This document shows, piece after piece, positions 31,377 through 38,367 of a DNA stretch of 38,367 bases (position 1 is its first letter; every line of letters begins with the position of its first letter). The stretch is from Dehalococcoidia bacterium (GTDB lineage: Bacteria; Chloroflexota; Dehalococcoidia; GIF9; UBA5629): the NCBI GenBank assembly GCA_028716085.1, contig JAQUQM010000007.1, positions 1 through 38,367 on the forward strand, in the 5' to 3' direction. The notes below the pieces were generated by a model. That model ran no database searches and was not told the DNA's origin. It saw only the letters and a program-made list of their open reading frames with translations. The translations under genes were made by a program, and so were the position numbers.

Positions 31377-31574
31377 TATATTTGATTTTAGGTTGAAATT
31401 ATTTGAGGGCACCTGGCAGATCAGGCAGCAAGGTCAAGCCATCCCTGCTACCCGATCCACTATGCGGATTACCCGTTTTGATCCAGCCACCTGTGAAATG
31501 GAGGATTATATTGTTGTGACCGGTTGAGTCGTTATTATTTTACTTAATCGATAAGGATGACACAACATTACGAA

Positions 31575-31606
31575 AAATAAAAACGGGGCGCTGACAACAC
31601 CCCGTT
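31575..31606 (-). terminator. Intrinsic terminator of the HyuAB/saccharopine-dehydrogenase-like operon
   Basis: AACGGGG (31582-31588) pairs with CCCCGTT (31600-31606) around an 11-base loop. Read on the minus strand the stem is followed by a T-rich TTTTATTTTT tract. It lies 30 bases beyond the stop of the minus-strand gene at 31636 and ends that transcript. Confidence 0.85.
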
Positions 31607-31635
31607 CTTATTTCTAGTTGGGATAAGACAGCTTC

Positions 31636-32799
31636 TCAGACCGGTACTATGTCGACAATAAACTCATTCTTGGCCTTGCCCGGCATTGCTTTGATAGTGG
31701 CAAAGCCCTCCGTGAAAGCCTTGATGAAATCCAGCGGCGAAATGCATCCCTCGGCCGCGTAAGCGCCCTTGGTTTTTACTTCACCGTTAGCCACCATCTT
31801 GGCCACGGAGGCCAGTGTCCTCGGAGTGGTAGTCATGCTCCTGCCCACGCCGGAGAATGTATATGTAGCCTTTACACCGTTTTTCAGGCCGAAGACCTTA
31901 ATAATGGTGCCGCCGAAGTTGTAAGGCGTACCATCCTCCTTCCATTTTATCATCTGTTCCTGCACCATGCGGTAGGCCATGTGTGAGAATACTTCAATGG
32001 GTGATACCTCCACTCCCTGCAGCTTGATGGGCTCCATAAGCATGTCTTTAAAGCCTGCAATAGCTTCCATAGACATACCCGGGACTTCCGGCCAGGCGGC
32101 TCCGGCGCACAGAATGTTCTTTACCCCTTTGACATACAGGGGCAGTGTATAGGGCTCCGGGTGATCGCAGTACAGCAGGTCTACCTTGCCCAACGGCTCG
32201 CCGAACTCAACCGTCATCTTGCCCGCAAGGTCGACCAGCTTTCCATTGACATACTGATGAGGAAAAGCGAAACAATGTATGCCGTGGAAAAATTGCGCCA
32301 GGCCGACTTCGCTGAGAGGCGCTGCCCACAGCACATGTATATCGTCAACTGTATCCAGCTGATCGCAGCAAAACTTGGCAATGATGTTGGTCAGGCCGGG
32401 ACTGTCACCCAGCCCGCTGATAATGGTGATACCGGCTTTTTTAGCTTCCTCATGCGAGCTGATTGCTTGCTTGACTCCGTCGATATCGTCGCAAACATCA
32501 CAGCAGGATTTGCCGGCCTCGATACAGGCGCGGTAAACCTTGCCTGCATTCCTGTAGAAGGGCCCGATAGTGCTGGCGACGACATCCGGATTTACCTCTT
32601 TGATAAACTTCACGAACGCAGCATGATCGTCTATATCCAGCCGGTGGGTGTTCACCCGGTCAGCCCCGTATTTCTGTGTGACCTCCCTTAACTTGGCCTC
32701 GTTGATGTCTGCATTGACCACCTGCGCATCACTGTATTTAACAAGCTGCCTGACGACACCGGCGCCGATGATACCGCTCCCAAGAACGAGTATTTTCAT
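31636..32799 (-). CDS. Saccharopine dehydrogenase-like NAD(P)-binding protein
   Basis: A 387-residue oxidoreductase-like protein of the saccharopine dehydrogenase/homospermidine synthase superfamily. The N-terminal Rossmann fold has the G7-S-G-x-x-G12 loop after a short strand and an acidic residue in VNADINEAKL at the end of beta-2. STIGPFY and the CDVCDD segment (about 77-105) follow, then GLGDSPGLTNIIAKF, typical of the family. The C-terminal catalytic domain contains CDHPEPYTLPLYVKGVK, a block also present in the partial paralog at 37686. The start has AGAGGAGG upstream. It is last in the operon with hyuA. The substrate is unknown; an amino-acid-derived imine or Schiff base would fit the family. 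Confidence 0.88.
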   Translation of the reverse strand: MKILVLGSGIIGAGVVRQLVKYSDAQVVNADINEAKLREVTQKYGADRVNTHRLDIDDHAAFVKFIKEVNPDVVASTIGPFYRNAGKVYRACIEAGKSCCDVCDDIDGVKQAISSHEEAKKAGITIISGLGDSPGLTNIIAKFCCDQLDTVDDIHVLWAAPLSEVGLAQFFHGIHCFAFPHQYVNGKLVDLAGKMTVEFGEPLGKVDLLYCDHPEPYTLPLYVKGVKNILCAGAAWPEVPGMSMEAIAGFKDMLMEPIKLQGVEVSPIEVFSHMAYRMVQEQMIKWKEDGTPYNFGGTIIKVFGLKNGVKATYTFSGVGRSMTTTPRTLASVAKMVANGEVKTKGAYAAEGCISPLDFIKAFTEGFATIKAMPGKAKNEFIVDIVPV

Positions 32800-32817
32800 A
32801 TTGCCTCCTCTAACAGG

Positions 32818-34929
32818 TTATTTTTTAACTACGCGTGATTTTCCGGCCGTTTTACCGATCTCGATCAGGTAGTTTCCATACCTGGTGATCGATGCTTTCG
32901 AATCCGGCATGACTAATATGGTAGTGGTCGGCTCTTCGATAATGGCCGGCGCCGTTATGACGTTACCTGGCTTAAGGTCTACTCCCTTGTAGATGGGCGT
33001 ATCGACCATGCCGCCAAGATCCTTGAAGTAGGCTTTCCTGGTAGCTTTGCTGGCTGCTTTGCTGGGGACAGCTTTGGCCGCCGGAAAATCGGGCTTGGGC
33101 AGCTTGCCGATGGCCTTTACCCGCCAGTAGACGAACTCCACAGGCTGGTCAGGGGCGCTGACTGTGAATACCTTGTGGTGCAGCTTGTGAAAGTCTGCTA
33201 CCAGCCTATCGAGCTGCTTCTGGTTGGCGATCCCGGTCCCTTGCAGCAGGACGGGCAGCTCCCAGACCTGGAACGGGTACCTTGCCTCGGCGTATACCTG
33301 CAACTTCTGCTGCTTTTTCGGCACACGCATATGCTCGAAGAACTCCTCGGCCTGTCTTTCCAGGCTTGTCAGAGCTGCTTTGATGCCTTCATAATCAAAG
33401 CTGCCGCTCTCGGTAAACTTGCTGAGGCTGAAATCGGAAGTAACATCGGCGAAGGCACCACCGAAGGCGCTGAGCGCACCGGCTACGCTGGGTATCAACA
33501 CCTGCCTGCCTCCCAACTCCTCAGCTATAGCCACCATATGCAGACCGCCTGCCCCTCCTCCCGATACAACCAGGTACTCGCGGGGGTCGATGCCCCTCCA
33601 GACGGTGATGTCCTGTATAACATTGGACATACTGGCATTGACGGCACCCCATATAGCATAGGCTGCTTCCTCGACGCTAATATTGAGAGGCGCAGCGACC
33701 TTATCCTGGATGGCCTTGACAGCCAGCTTTTTATCCAGCTTCATCTCGCCGCCCAGGAAGTAGGTGGGGTCAAGGTAGCCGAGCACAATGTTGGCGTCTG
33801 TCACGGTGGGCTCGGTGCCGCCCTTGTTGTAGCAGGCCGGGCCAGGCACTGCCCCGGCGCTCTGGGGGCCGATGTGCAGCAGGCCTCCACTGTCTACCCA
33901 GGCGATGCTGCCGCCGCCGGCGCCGATCGACTTACTGTCGACCTTGTTGATGCCCAGCATAAAGCCGCCTACTTCGGTATCGCGGGATACTGCGATTTCA
34001 CCGCCTGTGATACAGGCGACATCGAAGCTGGTGCCGCCCATATCCGTCGTGATGATATTGTTCAGTGAGAGGTCGGTTTCAGCGATCAGCCTGCCGGCGC
34101 TGGGCGCCAGGGCTGGACCGCAATCCACGCTGAAAATCGGCTTCTTCACCAGCTCTTCGGCTGAAACAACGCCGCCGCTGGAAGTAAGCAGTGAAAGTTG
34201 TCCCTTGTAACCGATCTCAGTCAGCCTCTTTTCCAGCTGGGCAACATAGTTGCTGACCAGCGGTTTCAACGAGGCATCGATAGCCGTTGATGAGAACCGG
34301 CGGTATTCCCTGATGCAGGGATTTACAAGGTGGCTGAGGCTATAGGGTATGCCCGGCCACTCCTTATCTATAATTTCAGCAATTTTCAGCTCATGTACGG
34401 GATTAGCGATGGACCAGAGCAGTGCGACCGCTATGGCGCGGACTTTATATTCCTTGAGCTGTCGGATGGCCTGGCGTACATCCTCCTCGTTCAGCGCTAT
34501 CTCGATGCCGCCCTCGGCATTGATCCTTTCGCTTATGCCGAAGGTCAGGTACCTCGGTATATAAGGTTCCGGATATTCCATTTGGAAGTCGTACGGGTTT
34601 TCCTTGCCTGCCTCGCGTGCGACCAATATATCCCTGAACCCTTTTGTACAGAGCAGTGCGGTCTTGGCCACCTTGCCCTCGATGATGGCGTTGGTGCTGA
34701 CGGTCGAGCCATGGCCGAAATAACCGCCCTCGATCGTACTGCATTGTCCCATGAACTCCTTGAGCGGCAGGCTGTAGTGACCGGCCGCCATCTTGACTGT
34801 CTCGATGAAGGCATCGGTATAGTTACCCGGCGTAGTGGGCGATTTGAAGATGTTAACATTGCCTTGGGCATCAGCCACGACCAGGTCGGTAAACGTCCCT
34901 CCGATATCTATACATAATCTGTAACTCAT
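32818..34929 (-). CDS. hyuA: Hydantoinase/oxoprolinase family protein, subunit A (HyuA-like)
   Basis: A 703-residue ATPase-type subunit of the hydantoinase/5-oxoprolinase/acetone carboxylase superfamily. It begins with the actin-like phosphate-binding motif YRLCIDIGGTFTDLVV, then GHGSTVSTNAIIEGK, TTDMGGTSFDVA and GAGGGSIAWVD, all hallmarks of HyuA, and ends with the beta-rich C-terminal domain. With HyuB it hydrolyses cyclic amides or carboxylates ketones at ATP cost. Its ATG overlaps the hyuB stop by four bases (ATGA), with GGAGG upstream, so subunits should be made in equal amounts. The exact substrate (N-methylhydantoin, oxoproline, acetone or other) is not decided by sequence alone. Confidence 0.93.
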   Translation of the reverse strand: MSYRLCIDIGGTFTDLVVADAQGNVNIFKSPTTPGNYTDAFIETVKMAAGHYSLPLKEFMGQCSTIEGGYFGHGSTVSTNAIIEGKVAKTALLCTKGFRDILVAREAGKENPYDFQMEYPEPYIPRYLTFGISERINAEGGIEIALNEEDVRQAIRQLKEYKVRAIAVALLWSIANPVHELKIAEIIDKEWPGIPYSLSHLVNPCIREYRRFSSTAIDASLKPLVSNYVAQLEKRLTEIGYKGQLSLLTSSGGVVSAEELVKKPIFSVDCGPALAPSAGRLIAETDLSLNNIITTDMGGTSFDVACITGGEIAVSRDTEVGGFMLGINKVDSKSIGAGGGSIAWVDSGGLLHIGPQSAGAVPGPACYNKGGTEPTVTDANIVLGYLDPTYFLGGEMKLDKKLAVKAIQDKVAAPLNISVEEAAYAIWGAVNASMSNVIQDITVWRGIDPREYLVVSGGGAGGLHMVAIAEELGGRQVLIPSVAGALSAFGGAFADVTSDFSLSKFTESGSFDYEGIKAALTSLERQAEEFFEHMRVPKKQQKLQVYAEARYPFQVWELPVLLQGTGIANQKQLDRLVADFHKLHHKVFTVSAPDQPVEFVYWRVKAIGKLPKPDFPAAKAVPSKAASKATRKAYFKDLGGMVDTPIYKGVDLKPGNVITAPAIIEEPTTTILVMPDSKASITRYGNYLIEIGKTAGKSRVVKK

Positions 34930-36737
34930 TTCGTTGCCTCCGCGTTCTTTTTCATCCCTGCCCGCAGGGCTTTAGTGGCCTCGTTATTCACCGAGTAAAG
35001 CTCGGTATCTGTATTGATGACAACCCCATATATATCGCGGGCTTTTTCCAGGGTTACATAGCCCTCCCGCACGTCATGCCTTACTTTTTCAGGGTCGCGG
35101 TCCAGCGGATTGCCGAAACCTCCCCCGCCCGATGACATTGATATCATTGCTTCGCCCGGTTGCAGCGTCTCCAACGAAACTGTGGGCAGCTCTGTTTTGG
35201 TCTCTTCGCCCTTGTCTAGTGTGTATTTATACAGCTGCAGAGCGCTGCCGGGCAGGCCGCCGTTGATACCCTGCGGTGGATTAAAATGACCGTCAGCTAT
35301 AAAGCCCCAGGAGCCTGCATCGTGCCTTGGCCTCTGGTGGCACTCCATGCCGATGGCGCCACGCCATTGACCTGCCCCGCCGGAATCGGGAATGACTTCG
35401 TGCTTGTCCACCAACAGGGGCATGGCCTGTTCGTCAATCTCGATACTGTCCATGTGTACTACACCGGCTGTAACCGGTATGCCATAACCCAGCCAGCCGT
35501 CGTATCCATGATGGCCCGGTCCGCCTGCGCCGCCCATCATGAGCTGCCTTACATAAAGGGCATTGTTTTTCCGCCAGTCGATGCCGAAAACGCTCCCTGC
35601 AGCAGCCGGCATGTAGGCGCCTTCAGCCAGGCCTAGTTCCTTACTGACCTTGCCGAAGCAGGCCTGCACTACGTTGATCACCCTGTCTGCCAGGTTGGTG
35701 GTGGCCATGGAGGCGCTCAGCGGGTGCCTGGCCTGGCCGACCACGCTTCCTTCACGGACTTTTATGATTATCCGGCTGAATGCACCCCAGTTATGCGGCA
35801 ACGTGGGATCAAGGTTATTCAATACGCCTGATACGGCACTGGCCATGACAGTGGCCTCGCTCATGTTCAAACCGAAGGGTATGCAGTCGATATTGTCTGT
35901 GAAATCGAGCGTGATGTAGCCTTCCATGGGGTTGATCGTAAGCTTCACCCTGATCGGCACACCGTCCGGCGCCACGAAGGGCAGCGGATCATGTCGCGTT
36001 TCGTTTTCCCAGGTGCCGGCGGGGAGTAGCCTGATAGCCTCGATCATCCTGGTACGTCCATACTCCTGCCAGCGCTCGGTGAAGGCCATTACGGTATCCA
36101 GGCCGTATTTATCGCACATCTCCACTATCCTTTTTTCACCTGTACGCACCGACCCGATCGCGGCCAGATAATCGCCGTACCATTGTTCGGGAGCGCGGAT
36201 CCTGACTTTAGCCATTCTTACGATATCGGCCAGGTCCTTGTAATCACGCTGAATACGCACACAGGGGAAGTCCAGCCCGCCCTCTGTGTACACATCAGAG
36301 GCAAAGGGCATATAGGTCGTGGGATCATGGTTGCCGATATCTCCCTGGTGCGCCCTGGTAATTGTTGTGAATACGTGTTTGCCCTTGTAGAAGACAGGCA
36401 CCATGAACGTAAAGTCGGCGTGGTGGCTGTTGCCGTAATACGGTGAATTATTGAGGAAACAATCACCGGGCTGGATGTCATCGAAGAGATCGGTGACTGA
36501 TTTGGCGGCCAGCCCGGCGCCAACGATGTGGATGGGCAGCCCCTCATCGACGCAGACCATACGCGCCTGCGCATCGGTGATGCCGCAGGAAAAATCCTTG
36601 GCCGTGTTGATATTGCCGGAACGTCCGGTACGCGTCAGCGTGTTGGCCATCTCCCGGCTGATGGCGTCCAGCCTTTTGGATAGCACTACCATCAGCAGCG
36701 GGTCTATCCTGATATCCTTTTTCTTTTTCTCAGCCAT
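34926..36737 (-). CDS. hyuB: Hydantoinase/oxoprolinase family protein, subunit B (HyuB-like)
   Basis: A 603-residue partner of the HyuA-like protein. Family landmarks: DPLLMVVLSKRLDAISREM at the N-terminus, the GDCFLNNSPYYGNSHHADFTFMVPVF stretch that carries metal-binding histidines, LDFTDNID, LNEAT-type NMSEATVMASA and the SSGGGGFGNPLDRDP near the C-terminus. The length is typical of HyuB. AGGAGGT lies four bases before the ATG. Upstream 18 bases away is the SDR gene; downstream it overlaps hyuA by four bases. Acetone carboxylase would need a third small gamma subunit, which is absent here, favouring a hydantoinase/oxoprolinase-type reaction. Confidence 0.93.
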   Translation of the reverse strand: MAEKKKKDIRIDPLLMVVLSKRLDAISREMANTLTRTGRSGNINTAKDFSCGITDAQARMVCVDEGLPIHIVGAGLAAKSVTDLFDDIQPGDCFLNNSPYYGNSHHADFTFMVPVFYKGKHVFTTITRAHQGDIGNHDPTTYMPFASDVYTEGGLDFPCVRIQRDYKDLADIVRMAKVRIRAPEQWYGDYLAAIGSVRTGEKRIVEMCDKYGLDTVMAFTERWQEYGRTRMIEAIRLLPAGTWENETRHDPLPFVAPDGVPIRVKLTINPMEGYITLDFTDNIDCIPFGLNMSEATVMASAVSGVLNNLDPTLPHNWGAFSRIIIKVREGSVVGQARHPLSASMATTNLADRVINVVQACFGKVSKELGLAEGAYMPAAAGSVFGIDWRKNNALYVRQLMMGGAGGPGHHGYDGWLGYGIPVTAGVVHMDSIEIDEQAMPLLVDKHEVIPDSGGAGQWRGAIGMECHQRPRHDAGSWGFIADGHFNPPQGINGGLPGSALQLYKYTLDKGEETKTELPTVSLETLQPGEAMISMSSGGGGFGNPLDRDPEKVRHDVREGYVTLEKARDIYGVVINTDTELYSVNNEATKALRAGMKKNAEATK

Positions 36738-36755
36738 ACTACCTCCTGATATTTT

Positions 36756-37601
36756 TTAAATTTTTTTATTTGCTGTTTTTAGATTCTTTTGTACGCTCTT
36801 AATTTTGCTGTCGATTATCCGCTCAGTTAAGCCCGGCAATAATCGCTTTAGCAGGTGTGTAAATTTCCCTGACACATTGGGTATGAGGAGGAAATCCTCC
36901 CGCGACATCGCCTTGACCAGAAAGCTTGCGACAGCTTCCGGTGTCATGATGTCGGCTGTAGAAGAAAGCGCCTTGGCTTCTGCCGGCTTTATCATGTTTG
37001 ACTTTTCCAGCATAGGTGTGTCCACATCGGGCGGGCAGAGAACGGAAACTGTAACACCATATGACTTCAGTTCACTTCTGAGCGCCTCGGAAAAACCGAT
37101 GATGGCAAATTTGGAGGCGCTGTATGAGGTCATGCCGAAAACACCGATGAATCCGGCAATGGAAGATGTGTTTACAATGTAACCCTTTTTCTGCTTCAGG
37201 TATGGCAGCAGGCAATGAATGGTGTTCCAGGTGCCATACAGGTTTACTTTGAGGATATCGTCGAATTTCTCATACGGCGTATCTTCGAACTTCTGTGGAT
37301 AGGCGATACCGGCGCTGTTAATCAGTATATCGGGAGACCCGAATTCGCTTACCGCATTGCTGAGAACTTTTTCTGTCATTTCGTATTGTGAAACGTCCAC
37401 CTGCATGTAAGAGAACCTCTGGCCTTCTGATACACGGCAATTTTCAATTTCGCGAATAGCGCTCTTCAATAAATCGGCTTGCCGGGAAAAAATGATTACA
37501 CCGGCGCCTCTGGAAGCCAGTTGCTTCGCAATTGCCAGGCCTATGCCGCTTGAACCTCCGGTGATATATGCTGTCCGCCCCTCAAAGTTAGTTATTTTCA
37601 T
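36756..37601 (-). CDS. Short-chain dehydrogenase, 3-ketodihydrosphingosine reductase-like
   Basis: A 281-residue classical SDR. The cofactor motif TGGSSGIG is at 14-21, NSAG at 95-98, and the active site has Ser147 region, Tyr160 and Lys164 in YSASK. The segment after it (GFSEALRSELKSYGVTVSVLCPPDVDTPML) and the long C-terminal extension ending in a basic helix resemble 3-ketodihydrosphingosine reductase-type SDRs, but many bacterial SDRs share this pattern, so the substrate is open. SFSRQ after beta-2 suggests NADP(H). The ribosome site is weak (AGGA). It lies 18 bases upstream of hyuB and probably belongs to the same transcript. Confidence 0.88.
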   Translation of the reverse strand: MKITNFEGRTAYITGGSSGIGLAIAKQLASRGAGVIIFSRQADLLKSAIREIENCRVSEGQRFSYMQVDVSQYEMTEKVLSNAVSEFGSPDILINSAGIAYPQKFEDTPYEKFDDILKVNLYGTWNTIHCLLPYLKQKKGYIVNTSSIAGFIGVFGMTSYSASKFAIIGFSEALRSELKSYGVTVSVLCPPDVDTPMLEKSNMIKPAEAKALSSTADIMTPEAVASFLVKAMSREDFLLIPNVSGKFTHLLKRLLPGLTERIIDSKIKSVQKNLKTANKKI

Positions 37602-37685
37602 TTATCCTAATACCCTTTAAAGCAGATTCCCGGTCAGATATGATTTGCTGCCGACTGCCATATCATTTACTTGATTGTTAATCTC

Positions 37686-38367
37686 CTAATCAAAGGTGAT
37701 GCTGTCCTTAGCCACGATTACGGTTTCCCAAATCGTGGCATCTTTTGCCATAGCTTCTAAAAACATCTTTGCATCCAGCGCTCCTTCAGGTGCCATGACA
37801 CCGGTCTGCTTCACCTTGCCATCAAGTAAAGCTTGAACTGCTATGACCGCAGGTAAAGCAGTACTGTAGGCGACATTGCTGGCCATGAGATCATAAGTGA
37901 TGGTCTGATCCCGCCCCGCTTTCTTGCCGCTTACCACTATCTTGAAAGCGCCTGCGCAGTCATGGTATTTTTCCAATGCTTCATGCAGTATATCGGTGAA
38001 ATAGGCGGGCGCCAGGCGCGGCATATTACGTATGATTTTTACAGCCAGCTCGCGGAAGGGCATCCTGGTGTTTTCATTGATGATGAACTCGTCACGGCTG
38101 CCGAAGCCCGTCTCGATTAACTGGCCGTAAAGCTCCATCATCTTGGCCGGGTACAGCGCACCCTTTATCGTGCAGTACTTCAGGCCCTTTATGTAGCGGG
38201 GCAACGAGACCGGCTCGGGGTGGCCAGTGTAGATAACCGTCTGCTTTCCCAGCGGCGGCATGAACTCAACTTCTTCAGGTTCGCTGAAGCCGCGTACATC
38301 GACCCATTTGCCGTCAAGGAAGGCAGGAACTTTCTCTGAGGTGATATGGAACCAGTGAATCATGGCT
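37686..38367 (-). CDS. Saccharopine dehydrogenase-like protein, C-terminal part (cut by window end)
   Basis: The minus-strand frame is open through the right edge of the window; the ATG at 38363 is internal, since the frame continues before it and no ribosome site is visible. About 227 residues remain, lacking the NAD(P)-binding half. GHPEPVSLPRYIKGLK matches the DHPEPYTLPLYVKGVK block of the complete paralog at 31636-32799, and both end with an EG-(A/C)-x-x-x-x-x-F-(L/I)-(E/K)-A pattern. The two paralogs thus bracket the SDR-hyuB-hyuA genes. The protein also has the GRDQTITYDLMA strand typical of saccharopine reductase C-terminal domains. Confidence 0.85.
   Translation of the reverse strand, partial: AMIHWFHITSEKVPAFLDGKWVDVRGFSEPEEVEFMPPLGKQTVIYTGHPEPVSLPRYIKGLKYCTIKGALYPAKMMELYGQLIETGFGSRDEFIINENTRMPFRELAVKIIRNMPRLAPAYFTDILHEALEKYHDCAGAFKIVVSGKKAGRDQTITYDLMASNVAYSTALPAVIAVQALLDGKVKQTGVMAPEGALDAKMFLEAMAKDATIWETVIVAKDSITFD

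Larger units (their letters stand above)
31339..31635. promoter_or_regulatory. 297-base intergenic region upstream of mscS
   Basis: Holds the G10 tract, a 14-bp palindrome and, at its far end, the terminator of the saccharopine-dehydrogenase-like gene. The middle (about 31390-31570) shows no open frame, RNA gene or clear promoter that I can support. The mscS promoter is presumably here but could not be pinpointed. Confidence 0.5.

Noticed and set aside
33175-34068. 297-codon plus-strand open frame inside hyuA
   Set aside because: Antisense to conserved HyuA motifs, with no ribosome site or recognisable domain.

Overview
The window looks like a stretch of chromosome from an uncultured Chloroflexota bacterium, probably a Dehalococcoidia-type lineage. 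This is an inference from gene content and style: a yebC-ruvC-ruvA run, RNase J next to an FtsK-type translocase and a family 4 uracil-DNA glycosylase, many CARDB or fibronectin-like surface proteins, an ADP-forming acyl-CoA synthetase subunit, and HyuA/HyuB genes. No rRNA or tRNA gene was seen, so the taxonomy is tentative. Both ends cut genes: yebC on the left and a saccharopine-dehydrogenase-like gene on the right.

Layout. 1-4945 (+): DNA-repair block of yebC (partial), a lipoprotein with two Ig-like repeats and an Ada-like zinc module, ruvC, ruvA, an AT-rich imperfect inverted repeat, uvrB and a small membrane protein. 4946-7403 (-): an acyl-CoA/lipid cluster (crotonase-fold protein, SCP2 protein, M24-fold protein), divergent from an acyl-CoA synthetase (ADP-forming) alpha-type gene at 7617-9017. 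9188-9994 (+): two tandem paralogous membrane-anchored Cys-rich mini-proteins. 10204-16644 (+): the most interesting locus, a ubiquitin-like conjugation operon ending at a strong bidirectional terminator. 16730-20114 (-): two paralogous surface proteins with virtually identical 3' halves and identical promoters but diverged middles, a gene remnant between them, and a secreted trypsin-thioredoxin fusion lipoprotein. 20220-21254 (+): a DUF2804 protein. 21270-21968 (-): an AT-rich SRA-like/HNH nuclease, probably acquired. 22030-26483 (-): ftsK, RNase J, uracil-DNA glycosylase. 26523-31338 (-): DUF1634 + TauE/SafE, KtrA/KtrB-type potassium uptake, MscS channel. 31636-38367 (-): two saccharopine-dehydrogenase-like paralogs bracketing an SDR, HyuB and HyuA.

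The ubiquitin-like locus encodes, in order: a signal-peptide-bearing single-pass membrane protein; a JAMM/JAB isopeptidase-like domain anchored by a transmembrane helix to a second, probably extracytoplasmic part; an E1-like adenylating enzyme with an eligible catalytic cysteine; a zinc-ribbon protein with two membrane helices; a membrane-anchored RING-like protein; and an E2 whose HPN motif and active-site Cys are intact and which carries an N-terminal beta-grasp-like extension. Activation, conjugation, ligation and deconjugation parts are thus all present, and several are tethered to the membrane. No stand-alone modifier ending in GG is visible in the window. The substrate and modifier are therefore the main open questions.
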